Assembly: GCA_963573385.1 (NCBI GenBank)
Contig: CAUYLG010071490.1
Location: forward strand, 1 to 64,000
DNA from: Cacajao melanocephalus
Lineage: Eukaryota > Chordata > Mammalia > Primates > Pitheciidae
Direction of reading: 5' to 3'
Length of the DNA: 64,000 bases
Made by a program: the position numbers and the translations under genes. Below the pieces are notes generated by a model. It searched no databases. It saw only the letters and a program-made list of their open reading frames with translations, and was not told the origin of the DNA. Positions within the stretch are counted from its first letter, which is position 1, and every line of letters begins with the position of its first letter. Shown here piece by piece: positions 37,148 through 51,434 of the stretch.

Positions 37148-37702
37148 AATAAAGTAAGCAGATAAGTAAGTAAACAAACAGATACTTTAGTACCCACTAA
37201 CTGCAGGTCTATATAAACAAGCCATGTTTTGAGATCAAAAGAAATGGAGACTTCTGGATAGGGTAACAGAGAAATGCCACTATCAATCAACAACACCTCA
37301 TCCCCTTGCTCCAAATAATGACAGATTAAATACGAATTTTGTATTAACTTCAAAAGACACAGTTATGCTCAAACATGACAAACATATTTGTGGACCATAA
37401 CAGAGGGAAAACATAAAGCAATAAACTAATAACACCATGAACCCAACTGAGCTCTAGGACAAGAAGCAAGCAAAGGCAGTCAGGAAATCAAATCATGCAC
37501 AAGAGAAGAGAACCAAAAGCTTGTCTCACAGGTAGAAACAAAAAAAGTCTCACAGGTGGAAACCAAACAAAAAACTTCTGAAAGAAGGTGAAAAAAGGTA
37601 TTACCAATAGCTAAAGTTATTACGTCAAACTGCCACCAGCAGTTGTAGAGGGAATAAAAGGTACTCTATTACATATGTACCTCATATATATAGATATATG
37701 GG

Positions 37703-37834
37703 GTTATTTTTGTATTTTTAATAAAGACAGGTTTTATTACGTTAGGCTAGTCTCGAACTCCTCACCTCAGGTGATCCGCCCACCTCGGCCTTCCAAAGTG
37801 CTGGAATTACAGGCGTAAGCCACGTGCTCAGCCT
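37703..37834 (-). repeat. Alu, partial
   Basis: Left arm; no T-run. Confidence 0.85.
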
Positions 37835-37886
37835 CTATTTTTAAAATAATAATTGAAAGCCATTAAAAATGATAAAAAGAAATGGA

Positions 37887-38200
<314 letters not shown>

Positions 38201-38809
38201 TCTGGTCTCAATTTAAAAAAAAAGAATAAAGAAGAATAAATGGATATTAAAAGAACTATAAGCTTTCGCGAATTAATAGGAATTTGAAAAGATAGTATCA
38301 TCAATTATCCATGGCCAAACTCTGGATGGACATGGGATACTTGTCTGAAACCAAGAATCATTAGACAGGGTTAATTCCTAGACTGGACACACACACATCA
38401 TCATCATCATCAGTGAACAAAAAAAAAGACAGATCCAACTCAAATGAAGCACAGTGAAGTAAAAGAGGGGGAAAAATACAGACTTGAGAGCTGATTTGAG
38501 CCCAGCATGATCTTACCAAATTTGTATCTCTTAACCTCAATTTTATCTTCTCTAAAACAGACATCCATCACCTTTACAAAGTTATTGGAAGGATTAAAAA
38601 CCGTAGGTAAAACAAAACCTCAGTGATGTTGCCAAGGGTCTTGAAAAATGGCTCCCTCAAGAACCGTATGATTTACAGACAGAATCAAGGTTACTAAGAA
38701 AAACAGAATTTGGCCTCTTAACTACAAAGTAACTAGGTCTACAACCTAGTTTACAATAAAAGATATTCATGTTTTCTAATTCCTATATTACTGATACAGA
38801 CAGGAGACA

Positions 38810-39577
38810 GGGAAATACTGTTGAGAAGAGGGCGGTTCCCTGGCAAAGGCCCCACCCTCAAGCCTTGGAAACCCACAGCCCTAAATAAGAACAAGCATTC
38901 CTGTCTTCGTGCCTAAAAGTTGCCTTTTGACCTGCCACATCCCCATATCCTGTACCCATATAAACCTCAAGCCCTGGCTCCACAAGGAAACAAATAGAAG
39001 AGCAGAAGAAGAGTAGAATAGTGCAGCAGAGGAGAGAAGAGAAGGAACATCTGAACACCGAGAGGAGTTCGGCTGAGGACAGTGAGAGAGGAAATGGGCC
39101 ACTGGATGGCCGAATTCCAGGGGAAGATCATCTTCCCACTCCATCCCCTTTCCAGTTCCTCATCCATCCCCCTGACAGGTATTTCCATCCCTCAATAAAA
39201 TCCCCGCATTCACCATCCTCAAGTCCGCATTCACCATCCTCAAATCCATGTTTGACCTGATACTTCCTGGATGCCGGACAAGGACCTGAGTACCAAGACG
39301 GCCCTGAGCTATTTAACACTTAAGCCATCCATAGTCAGCAGCAAAACTAAAAGAACATACTGTACACATGCCCACCTGGGCTTTGAGAGTTGCAGGCTCC
39401 CACCCCTAGACACTGCCATGAGGACAGAGCCTAGAGGCACTTGCCCCAGTTCCTACACCTGCCCGTATGCATGCTTCCCCTCCCAAAAGGGGTCTGAGAG
39501 CAGAACAGATGAGCCACAGCCCTGCTGGCAAGTCCTGCAAGGTTGTAGGGTGGGGAGTCAGGGAACTCTCCCATTTC
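38810..39577 (+). repeat. ERV1-type solo LTR
   Basis: About 770 bp with LTR layout: TATA-like catataaacc (38955-38965), AATAAA at about 39196, and an R/U5-like ggatgccggacaaggacctgag typical of class I endogenous retrovirus LTRs. Just past the AATAAA a 21-bp unit (gcattcaccatcctcaa) is duplicated. No retroviral gene is present. Family not assigned; ends approximate. Confidence 0.55.
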
Positions 39578-41462
39578 ATTAGCTGAATAAATTAAGCAAA
39601 TGGTCTAAATCTTGGTACCTATGAGAGAATTTAAGAGATGTCTCTTGAGAAATACTAAATTCTCAAAGATGCTAAGATCTTCAAATAGAAAAGTTTTGTC
39701 AGTGCTCTTGAATTGTTCTATTAGGCACTTAAAGTGTTTCCTAAAAACCTCTCTGATATCGTACATTTCACTGTCAAAAGAATTTGTAGAAGCAGAACTC
39801 TTATTAGGAAAGGCATTTGGGTTACAAGTGACCAAGGATTACTTTCTCCCCTGAAAAATCATGTTAACGTTCATAACTGATTGCTCTGCATTTTTTTTTT
39901 AATGTAAAGACACTGGCAATTTAACTAGCCTAAGAAAAGTCCCTTACTATTCATCACTCTTAATAAAATGGCTTCCTTTCCAACTGCCAAAAGGAAAATG
40001 GAAAGAAACTTAGGATTCTCATATTTCAAATAAAATTGAGAGCTATTTAAGTATTGAAACACCAACAGTTTACATGGTGCCCTCACACCACAAACTACGC
40101 TTAACAAAAACCCAAGTAAAAAATTATCATACACAAAAATAAATTTCAACTTTCTTCTTAGCAGCTAGGAATCACAGCCTTAAACTACTAAATCATGCCT
40201 GGAAATAAAAAGACAGTAAGATTACAGCTGTGCATGGCCAATTTATCTTCTGAAGTCAAAGCATGTCTCCTGTTACCTTGCAGCACGTCAACGTGATCTG
40301 CCTATCAACATACCAAATGGTGGCAGTATCTGAAACCTATACCAACCACAAAAGGTGTAGTTTTAATTAACAAGTTGGGGCAACATTATGAGCTTTGCAG
40401 TTTTATTCTATTCTTTTTGAATTATTATAATTTAAAGAAAATTTTAAAAGGCTAAGAACCCAGACAAAAAAATTATGCCATTCCAATTCTATTTATGTCA
40501 CCCTCCAGTAAAATAGCCTTATAAATAGCTTTGCAAAGAGAACAGCAAAATACCAATAGTTGGGTTTAGAAAAAAAGTTAATTTCTACAATTTAGTTTTC
40601 TACAATAGGACAAAATTTTATGGTAAAGATATTAAAGAAGGGCTAAATCAAACAATACAACAAAAGAGCTATCTGGAATGTGTTACATTATTATTTGTAA
40701 CAGCACAGAAACTAGAAAAGATAAATTCCATGTAAATGAATTAAGTAGTCTACATTGCTGATTTTCAAAATGCTTGTGTACTCATATAGTATAAGTTTAA
40801 TATATGGAGCTCATTAAAGATTTATACTTAGTTTCTTGTATTAATGACAAGCAATACATGATGGAAAATATATTTAAAGCTTAGGAACATGTGTTGAGCA
40901 TGTGTGTGCATATAAGGCTTTCGAAGTTGCTTTAAAATGTGAAAACGAATATGGCTCCCCCCCATTATCCTTGATAAATGTCAGCTGTCATGTACTCGTG
41001 TCCAATACATACTATTTTTTACAGAGCAGAAGCCCAGAAAACATAATTTTGAACCCACCAGCTGCATGTAATGGTTATACATAGCAAATTCTATTTGAGG
41101 TCAGAAGTTTAAGGGATTTCAATATCAACTTCTAAATAAGGCAGGCTTTATATGTTAAATATTACACAGATTCAAAAACATACTCTAATTAGAAGTTTTT
41201 AGAAACAGACAAAATCATAAGAAGGCAATTACTCTAAAAGTTTGGCACATGAGAGACAGGGTAATTTGTAACGGTGATACAAACGGGACTATTTGTATAG
41301 CAGTTCACCTTTTATTAGATCACTGAGCTGATATTTAGGCCAATTCTATTTCTTAAGTTACAAAATTAAGTATTATAAAGCTATATATAACCCATCTGAC
41401 GATTGTCATGTCTATATCTAAAAGCTTAGCAGAAAGTAAACCACCTTAACTTTTGGTCTTTG
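39578..41462. other. Unique A/T-rich intron sequence
   Basis: 1.9 kb with no Alu and no recognised element; short open frames only. Confidence 0.6.
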
Positions 41463-41850
41463 CTATGGTTTGAATATAGTTTATCTCCACAAAAACTCAT
41501 GTTGAGGCGTGGCCCCCAACATTGTGGTATTCAGAAGTGGTACTTTTAAGAGGCAATTAAGTCATTAAGATGGATTAATGCCTTTCTCACTCCCTGGAGT
41601 TCTTGCTCCCACAGGTTTGGATTAAAGAATGGGTTGTTATAAAGTGAGACCACCTCTTGTGTTGGTCACTTTGCACATGTTGCTTCCCCTTCCACTTTTC
41701 CACCGTGGTGTTATGACATGGCACAAGGCCCTCACCAGAAGCTGACCAGATCTCGAACCTCCCAGCTTCCAGAATCTTGTGCTAAATATACCTCTTTTAT
41801 AAACTACCTAGTTTCTGTTGCTGTAACAGAACACCACAAAACTAAGACAT
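41463..41850 (+). repeat. MaLR-type solo LTR (MST/MLT1-like)
   Basis: It starts tgctatggtttgaatata and ends cacaaaactaagaca. The blocks ctcaccagaagctgaccag and cccagcttccagaat are typical of MST/THE-like LTRs. No internal region. Confidence 0.75.
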
Positions 41851-42000
41851 TCTTTGACTTTAATAATAAAATATAACTATCAATAGAAATTGTCTTTTGA
41901 AAGCATCCCCTGTATAGTATGTGAACTATACTCAAATTGCCTTTTACAGTAAGTTGTTACATGAGCAAAACTAAATTCAAGATAGTTAAGGTTTTTTTTG

Positions 42001-42300
42001 GGCCAGGCACAGTGGCTCATGCCTGTAAACCCAACACTTTGGGAGGCCAAGGAGGGCAGATAGCTTGAGCCCAGGAGTTCGAGACCAGATTGGGCAACAT
42101 GGCAAAACCCCATCCCTACCAAAAATACAAAAAATTAGCTGAGTGTGGTGGTGCATGCCTGCAGTTCCAGCTACTCAGGTGGCTGAGATTGAAGGATTGC
42201 TTCAGCTTGGAAGGTGGAGGCTGGAGTGAGCCAACATCACACCTCTGCACTAGAGCCTGAGTGACAGACTATGACTCCATCTCCCAAAAAAATTTTTAAA
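42001..42300 (+). repeat. Alu, old
   Basis: J-like. Confidence 0.9.
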
Positions 42301-42331
42301 AAGACATGTAAGCTTTTAAAATTATAAATGC

Positions 42332-42637
42332 GGCTGGACATGGTGGCTCACGCCTATAATCCCAGCACTTTGGAAGGCCAAAGCGGGCAGACTGCCTAAG
42401 GTCAGGAGGTCGAGACGAGTCTGGCCAACATGGTAAAACCCTCTCTACTAAAAATACAAAAATTACTTGGGCATGGTGGTGCACGCCTGTCATCCCAGAT
42501 ACTCGGGAGGCTGAGGCAGGAGAATCACTTGAACCTGGAGGTGGAGACTGCAGTGAGCTGAAATCACACCACTGCTCTCCAGCCTGGACAACAGAGTGAG
42601 ACTCCACCTCAAAAAACAAAACGAAACAAAACAAAAA
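42332..42637 (+). repeat. Alu
   Basis: Target duplication aaattataaatgc on both sides. Confidence 0.95.
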
Positions 42638-43038
42638 AATTATAAATGCATTAATCATCTCCTACATACCATCATAAAAACAAGTTACCTCCACATTTTA
42701 AATACAGTATCACTAGTCAGCAGTCTTCCCCACATAGAGGATGACACTCTTAAACGTTTAAAAAATATATACAAAGGAAGAGAATAAGCCATCAGATCAT
42801 CTCAAGTAAAATAACTGGAGCTTTTCTACTTGTAAACTACTGCACTTAACTAGTCCTAAACAGCAGATCCACCAGGACTATGACTTTTTTGAATTTTTTA
42901 AAATTGTATTTATAAACTTGAGAGAAAAAATTGATTTCTGGAGGTACTGTGCAAGATAGCATAAAAATCTCACAGACGTTTAGTAAACAAATAGAAAAAG
43001 TGAAGATGGATCTGGGTATGGTCTTTTTAAGAATAGTC

Positions 43039-43349
<311 letters not shown>

Positions 43350-43631
43350 CAAGAATACAGTCTTTCAATGTAAACTTTCTTGACACATGAAAAAGATATG
43401 CTGCTTGAATTTATATTGACCATATAATTACAGGATAACCCCTATAAAGAGACTGAATAAAGCTTTTTAAAAATTGAGGTGAGTGCAATTAACATGTTAT
43501 TTTTGAAATCTAACAATGTTTGCGACACGAAACCTTTTGAGATCCGGTTCATGAGAAAACCATATTTTTCCATAAAATTTCTTTATGACATCATAGTGCT
43601 CTTTAGCAGTTTTGCAAACATCAGCTAGATT

Positions 43632-44492
43632 CTTTAACAGCTTTACTGAGATATAATTCACATATTATAAGCTTACAGTACATGACTGGCTTTTAGTATA
43701 TTTCAGAGTTGTGTAACTCTCACTGTAATCAATTTTAGAACATTTTCATTATCCCAAAAAGAACTCAACATCCCTTAGTTGTTATTTCCCCTCCTCCCAT
43801 TCCCACCCCTCAACTTCATATAACCCAACCTCCCACCCATTCATCCCTGCCCTTGGCAACCACTCAGGTATTTTTGTCTTTATGGATTTACCTATTCAGG
43901 ACATTTAATATAAATAGCATCGCACAATATCTAATTCTTTGTGACTAGCTTCTTTTACTTAGCGTAGTGTTTTCAAATACATCCACATTGTAGCACATAT
44001 CAGTTCAGTCATGCCTAGCTTAATGACAGGGATGCATTCTGAGAAATGTGTCTTTAGCCCATTTCATCATTGTGCAAACATCACAGAGTGCATCTTCACA
44101 AACCAAAAAATATAGCCTAAACCTAGGCTATATGGTATAGCCTACAGCTTCTACACAATAAACCTATGCTGCATGTTAATATATTGAACACTGCAGGCAA
44201 TTGTAATACAATCATATTTGTGTATCTAAGCACATCTAAACATAGAAAAGATTCAGTAAAAATACAGTATTATAGTCTTATGGAACCACTGTGATATATG
44301 TGGTCCTAATCCTTCATTAACTGAAACACTATTACATGTTACATGACTGTACTTTACATTTCTGGCTAATACTTCCTCGTATGGATACACCACATTCTAT
44401 TTATCCACTTATCAGCTGATGAAAATTTGTTTTTCTGCTATTACGAATACTGTTGCTATGAGTATTTGTGTACAAGTTGTGTGATTATGCAT
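43632..44492 (-). repeat. L1M 3' end, interrupted by a Tigger MITE
   Basis: The stretch from agctttactgagatataatt through ttttagtatatttcagag, tggatttacctattcagg and tccacttatcagctgatg is the reverse complement of the classic L1M 3' region. A MITE lies inside it, and an Alu is inserted at its right end. Confidence 0.8.
43995..44352. mobile_element. Tigger-type MITE inserted in an L1
   Basis: The ends CAGTCATG (start) and CATGACTG (end) form inverted repeats, with TA at the right edge. The interior (gaaatgtgtctttagccc, aaacctaggctatatgg) resembles a known pogo-class MITE. The L1 sequence resumes on both sides, so this is nested. Confidence 0.75.
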
Positions 44493-44493
44493 A

Positions 44494-44797
44494 TTCTTTT
44501 TTTTTTTTTCCTAAGAAGGAGTCTTGCTATATCATTCAGGCTAGAGTGCGGTAGCACGATCTCGGCTCACTGCAACCTCCACCTCTCTGGTTCAAGTGAT
44601 TCTTCTGCCTCACCCTCCTGAGTAGCTGGGATTGCAACCACATACCACCACACCCAGCTAATTTTTTTGTATTTTTAGTAGACATGGGGTTTCACCACAC
44701 TGCCCAGACTAGTCTCTAACTCCTCATCTCAGGCAATCCGCCCACCTCGGCCTTCCAAAGTGCTGGGATTATAGGCATGAGCCACCGTGCCCAGTCA
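44494..44797 (-). repeat. Alu
   Basis: Inserted in an L1M; flank attatgcatattc recurs as attatgtatactc. Confidence 0.95.
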
Positions 44798-44810
44798 ATT
44801 ATGTATACTC

Positions 44811-45101
44811 TTTTTTCTTTTGTTGTGACAGTCTTGCTCTGTTGCCCAGGCTGGAGTGCAGTGGCACAATCTCAGCTCACTACACCTCCGCCTCCCGGGT
44901 TCAAGCGATTTTCCTGCCTCAGTCTCCTGAGTAGCTGGGATTATAGGCGTGCACCACCATGCTCGGCTAATTTTGTATTTTTAGTAGAGACGCAGTTTCA
45001 CCATGTTGGTCAGGCTGGTCTCGAACCCCTGACCTTGTGATCCGCCCACCTCAGCCTCCCAAAGCGCTGAGATTATAGGCATGAGCCACCGCGTCCAGCT
45101 G
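44811..45101 (-). repeat. Alu
   Basis: Second insertion at the same target; third copy of the flank (aacgtgtattc) follows. Confidence 0.95.
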
Positions 45102-45164
45102 ATAACGTGTATTCTTAAATATTCTTAAATGAGAAATCATGGGCACTAATAATAAAAAAAGATT

Positions 45165-45480
45165 TCAGCCAGGTACAGTGGCTAACACTCAAACTGTAAT
45201 CTCAGCACTTTGGGAGGATCACTTGAAGTCAGGAGTTCGAGACCAGCCTGGCCAACCTGATGAAACCTATCTCTACTAAAAATACAAAAATGAGACAGGT
45301 GTGGTGGCATGCACTTGTAATCTCAGGTACTCAAGAGACTGAGGTAGGAGAATCGCTTGAACCCAGGAGACGGAGGTTGCAGTTAGCCAAGACTGTGCCA
45401 CTGCACTCTGGCCTGGGCAACAGAGCAAGACTTCGTCATAAAATAAAATATAAAATAAAATATATATAATAAAATAAAAA
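45165..45480 (+). repeat. Alu
   Basis: Internal deletion of the first CpG block; aaaatataaaat tail. Confidence 0.9.
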
Positions 45481-45704
45481 CAGGTTTGATAATATACGCA
45501 AATGATGCTTCCAAAGTTCACTAGTAAACAGTAAAAAAGCAGGGTTCTTTAAAAACATTTATTCTAAAAATCTAAAAACCATCATGGAATCTTAACTATG
45601 ATTAATATGTTAATAGGCTCTAATGGGGAAAGCAAACAATATGCAAGAAGAAATGGATAATGTAAGCAAAGAGATGAAACTCTAAGGAGGAATCAAAAGG
45701 AAGG

Positions 45705-45970
45705 TTAGGCCAAGGTACCTCATGCCAGTAATCCCAGCACTTTGGGAGGCCAAGGCATGTGGATCACCTGATGTCAAGGGTTGGAGACCAGCCTGGCTAA
45801 CATGGAGAGTTCCCATCTCTAATAAAAATACAAAATGTAGCCAGGTATGGTGGCGGGCACCTGTAATCCCAACTACTTGGGAGGCAGAGGTTGTAGGAGC
45901 CAAGATTGCACCACTGCACTTTAGCCTAGGCAATAGAATGAGACACTGTCTCAAAAAAAAAAAAAAAAGA
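45705..45970 (+). repeat. Alu, internally shortened
   Basis: Lacks about 25 bp of the right arm. Confidence 0.9.
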
Positions 45971-46204
45971 CAGGTTAGAAATAAAAAAGACTTAACAAAT
46001 GCAAAATGCTTTTGATGGACTCATCAGAAGACCAAACATAGGAGTGGGGTACCAATGAGACTTAAGGTCAATACAAGCTTCCCAAAACTGAAAAAGAAAG
46101 AGAAAATGAAAAAGAACAGAATATCCAAGAATGGTAGGACAATGATAAAAAGGTATAACACACACAAAATGGGAATCCTATTCATATGAAATTTTAGAAA
46201 AGGC

Positions 46205-46437
46205 AAAACAGTAGCGACATAAAGCAGATCAGCTGCAGGTTTCTTCTAGTTACTAGGGACCAGTGGAGATGACTGATTGCACAGAGGCACAAAGAACTTT
46301 AGGGGATGGTAGAAATGTTTTATATCATGACTATGGTGATGGTTACATTTCTCAAAAATCATTAAATCGTAAATTCAAGGTTGGTAAATGTTTTGTATGT
46401 ATATTATGCTTTAATAAAGTTGGTTTTTTAAAATCAA
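46205..46437 (+). repeat. L1M 3' end fragment
   Basis: The bases ggggatggtagaaatgtttt, tatggtgatggttacatttc and gctttaataaagttgg match an L1M 3' UTR ending in AATAAAG and an A-rich tail. Confidence 0.65.
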
Positions 46438-46565
46438 CTACTTAAAGTTAAGGAAAATTACAGTGCTTATTGCTAATCCTATGATAAAAAAAAGTGATAT
46501 GAAATAACTTAGCTAATAAAACAAGAAACAATTTATAAAACATATCAGTAGGAAAAGATACTTTT

Positions 46566-46870
46566 GGCTCAGCATGGTGCCTCATGCCTGTAATCACAGC
46601 ACTTTAGGAGGCCAAGGCAGGTGGATTTCTTGAGCTCAGTTCAAGACCAGCCTGGGTAAAATTCTCTTCTCTACCAAAAATATTTGTAAAAAATTATCAG
46701 CCAAGTGTGGTGGCATGCACCCGTGGTCCCAGCTACTCAGGGAGGCTGAGGTGGGAGGATTGCTTGAGCCTGGGAGGCAGAGGCTGCAGTGAGCCAAGAT
46801 CATGCCACTGCAGTTCAGCCTGGGTGACAGTGTGAGACCGTGTCTAAAATTTTCTTAAAAAGAAAGACTT
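46566..46870 (+). repeat. Alu, old
   Basis: J-like. Confidence 0.9.
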
Positions 46871-46970
46871 TTTCTAAAGTAGTACCACCACATTGAAAGT
46901 ATATATGTCAGCAGTTAAAATCAAGTTTATGTTTTAAAACTTTAGAGCAATAAAAATATTTTAAACAGGG

Positions 46971-47425
<455 letters not shown>

Positions 47426-47427
47426 AA

Positions 47428-47575
47428 GGCTGGGTGCGGTGGCTCACGCCTGTAATCCCAGCACTTCAGGAGGCCGAGGTGGGCAGATCACGAGGTCAGG
47501 AGATGGAGACCATCCTGGCTAACATGGTGAAATCCCATCTCAATAAAGAAATAAAATAAAAAAAAATTTAATTTA
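47428..47575 (+). repeat. AluY-like left half
   Basis: Has catcctggctaacatgg, the only clear Y-type signature in the window; right arm missing. Confidence 0.85.
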
Positions 47576-47599
47576 ATTTAAAATATATATATGTTTTAA

Positions 47600-47830
47600 A
47601 CAAGAGATGCAAGAAAGGATCACTGCAACATTGTTCATAATTCAAAAGCTAAATGAAACTCTAGTGTTTGTTCATAATTCAAAAGCTAAATGAAACTCTA
47701 GTGTTTATCAATGGCAGATGTGAAAAATGAATTCTAATGAAACCATGCAAAAGAATATAATACATCAGTGGTAAAAATGAATTACACACAACATGACTGG
47801 ATCTTACAATTTAGAAATCCACCATATTAC
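47600..47830 (+). repeat. L1 3' fragment with internal tandem duplication
   Basis: The phrases gcaacattgttcataat and tatcaatggcagatg correspond to the 3' part of L1 ORF2, much decayed. It includes a 37-bp tandem duplication. Confidence 0.55.
47631..47704. repeat. 37-bp tandem duplication
   Basis: Two identical head-to-tail units, 47631-47667 and 47668-47704, each running ttgttcataattcaaaagct and on to ctagtgt. Identity is complete, implying a recent event compared with the surrounding decayed L1. Confidence 0.9.
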
Positions 47831-48184
47831 ATTCATTATATTTTTATAAAGCTAAAAAACAAGAAAAAGTAAACATTTTTCAGGAACACATCCAAATAAT
47901 ATTTTTTCAAACTTTTTAAAATGAAGTTAATTATTAACTCAAAGACAGCTGTGACTTCTAGGATAGAAGCAGGACGAGTTCAGGAAGAAATACTCAGTGA
48001 GCAGGTACACTTAACAAATTGACCGCCTCATTCTTAAGTTCAAGTAGTGGGTTCAAGAGCAGCCTTCAAAGTATACTTCATAACTCATAATATATACTCT
48101 TTAGTTTACATAAAATAATGCATAATTTTGGTTTTTCAAGTAAAAAATCACTATGTGAACAAACACTGAATCTAACATCTGAGT

Positions 48185-48425
48185 GAGGTATTGCAATAAA
48201 TGCATTCCACTTATTCCTCCCATTTAATCCTCATTACAGCCCTATGCAACACAGAATAGTGAGCTAGATGAAAGTACAGTTCAACATTATCCCCATTTCA
48301 CTTGAGAACACTGAGACAAAGAAAGGTAAACCCAACCCAAAGTCATATATCTAGTAAGATGTGGAGCTGGAAATTAAATCCAAGTCATTCTAACTTCAGA
48401 GCCAACTTTTAACCAGTCCCACCAA
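48185..48425 (+). repeat. MIR element
   Basis: The bases atttaatcctcattacagcc, tatccccatttcacttgag and gtggagctggaaattaaatc match the MIR consensus. Confidence 0.75.
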
Positions 48426-48536
48426 ATAAATAAATAAACCCTTATGTCATAGTATCAATTATTTGTTTTTTCATAGAATCTCAGTATAACCACATCATTT
48501 ATGGCTATTCTAACAGTTTGGATAGAACTGGCCTAA

Positions 48537-48849
<313 letters not shown>

Positions 48850-49369
48850 AGACTTCAATCTTCCAATCTGATGTAGTAGCAGTTAGCAGGTAACTAAAAG
48901 GTTCTGTAATGTAAAATCTGATCTATCAATCATAGAACCTTAAAGCTGGAAAGAACCTGAGATCATATGTAAAACAAGTCAATTGATCATTATGAGGAAA
49001 CTGATGCCAAGATGAATCTACTACTCTTCCTAGTCCCCATCTAGCATCATGTGTTTTCTAGCTTTAATATGAGAGACGTTATATCTAAGGCAACATTAAC
49101 AAATGTTGATTTTTATACATAAGACACTATAGAGGCAGGAGAAAGGAAGCTTTAAAATAAAAATTAAAAAAAAGACACTATAAACCTAAAAACAATTCAC
49201 TTAAGTTGTTTGGTTTTCAAGTAATCATTGCTTTATAAGATTTCTATGAATTTCATTCATATTTTAATTAGAAGGCATGAATATAGAATTTATAAACAAC
49301 CTTAAGGTACACAACAACCTCTTGGTACATAAAGAGCACTAATCATAAAAGAAAAAAATATATATTAAG

Positions 49370-50046
49370 TTGTACTCCAAAATTCAAAATGCCTGTTCTT
49401 CAAATGAAATTAAGAAAATGTAAAGAAAAGACTGGAAGAAAATACTTTCAAAACACGTATCTGAAAAGGAATTGCATCCAGAATATGTATTTTTTAAAAA
49501 TGTATACAACTCTGTAAGAAAACAAACCACCAAATTTCTTAAATGGGCAAAACATTCAAACTTGGTTTAAAAAAAAAAAAAGAGAGAGAAGTGCTTAATA
49601 AGCAAAAGCAACTAATCTCAACATCATTAGTCATCATGAAAATATAAATTAAAGCCATAATGTGATACCACCATTCCCATATTAGAATAGCTGAAATTAA
49701 AAAGACTGACTGTATTAAGTGGAAAAGATGTGGAACTTAAACTCTTATATGTTGCAGATGAAAAACACAATGGTACAGCCACTTTAGAAAACAATTTCAT
49801 AATTTCTTATAAAAGTAAGCATATATTTAACACCCTGCAATTACACTCCCAGGTATTTACCCAAGAAGTAAAAAAATTCTCATAAATGTACACAAACTTG
49901 AATGTTCATAGCAGATTTATAATAGCGAAAAACTGAAAACACAAGTTGTAATGTATTAACACAATGGAATGCTACTCAACAATTAAAACTCCTGATACAG
50001 TAACATGGATGAATCTTTTTAAAGTTATGCTAAGTGAAATAACTAT
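49370..50046 (+). repeat. L1M ORF2 3' fragment
   Basis: The phrases ttaatctcaacatcattag-like, gataccaccattcccatat, agtggaaaagatgtggaac and acaatggaatgctactcaac correspond to the end of L1 ORF2. All frames are broken. Confidence 0.75.
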
Positions 50047-50326
50047 TACAGCATGGCTGTGGAAAAACAAGCTCTCTCATATGCTGCTGGTAAGAACCCA
50101 AAGTGACACAACATCTACGAAGTGCAATTTGACAATCCAAAAAAAAAAAAAAAAACAACTAGACATACATCTAACCTTCAATCCAGAACTCCCACTTCCA
50201 GAAATTTATCCCAAGGATAAAACCCCAAAACTAGCAAGGTGTATATTTACAAGGTTATTCACTGTAACATTACTTTAATTACAAAACATTGGAAACAACC
50301 TAGGTAACCACTTAAAAGAAACTGCA

Positions 50327-50626
50327 GCCGGGCACAGTGGCTCACACCTATAATCCCAGCACTACGGGAGGCCGATGCAGGTGGAGCAACTGAGATCAAG
50401 AGCTCGAGACTAGCCTGGCCAACATGGTAAAATCCCATCTCCACTAAAACTACAAAAACTAGCCAGGTGTGGTGGCATGCGCCTGTAATCCCAGCTACAG
50501 ACTGAGGCATGATAATCACTTGAACCCGGTAAGCGGAGGCTGCAGTGAACCGAGACTGAGCCACTGCACTCCAGCCTGGCTGACAAAGTGAGACTGTCTC
50601 AAAAAAAAAAAAAAGAAAAAGAAAAG
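50327..50626 (+). repeat. Alu
   Basis: Inserted in L1M. Confidence 0.95.
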
Positions 50627-50911
50627 AAATCACTTCAGTAAACTGAAGTACCTGCACAAGTAAATGTATAAATGAAAACTATGCATTTATGTAACAATGA
50701 ACGAGATGGGGCTAGAGGAAAGAGAATAAGTACTTAATGTGAGGTTTGTGTGTTTACACACCTGTCAACTCATACCTAAAGAGATAATGTTTAACAGGTA
50801 TACAGTTTCTATTTGAGAAGATAGTTTCTGGAGATGGAAGATGATGGTAGCACAACAATATGAATGTACTTAATGCCACACAACTATACACTTAAAAATG
50901 GTATATTTTTT

Positions 50912-51117
50912 CAAGACCAGCCTGGCCTACATGGTGAAACCCCATCTCTACTAAAAATACTAAATTAAGCCTGTAGTCCCAACTACTCAGCAGGCTGAGT
51001 CAGGGGAATCACTTGAACCCAGGAGGCGGAGGTTGCAGTGAGCTGAGATCACACCATCGCACTCCAGCCTGGGTGGCAAGAACAAAACTCCACCTTAAAA
51101 AAATATATATGGTGTAT
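50912..51117 (+). repeat. Alu, 5' truncated
   Basis: Begins at tcaagaccagcctgg; inserted in L1M. Confidence 0.9.
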
Positions 51118-51120
51118 TCT

Positions 51121-51434
51121 GGCCAGGCACAGTGGCTCACACCTGCAATCCCAGCACTTTGGGAGGCCGAAGCAGATGGCTCAGCTGAGGTCGAGTTCAA
51201 GACCAGCGTGGCCAACATGGTGAAACCCCACCTCCACTAAAGAAAATACAAAAATTAGCTGGGCGGGGTGTTGGGCGCTTACAGTCCCAACTATTTGGCA
51301 GGCTGATGAAGGACAATCACTTGAACCCAGGAGGCGGAGGTTGCAATGAGCCAAGATCACATGCACCCCTGCATTCCAGCCTGGTTGACAAGAGGAAAAC
51401 TCTGCCTTTAAAAAAAAAAAAAAAAAAAAAAAAG
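51121..51434 (+). repeat. Alu
   Basis: Inserted in the same L1M 3' end. Confidence 0.95.

Noticed and set aside
39021..39582. Open frames of 79 and 103 codons
   Set aside because: They lie in a solo LTR and match no retroviral protein; the LTR has no internal genes.
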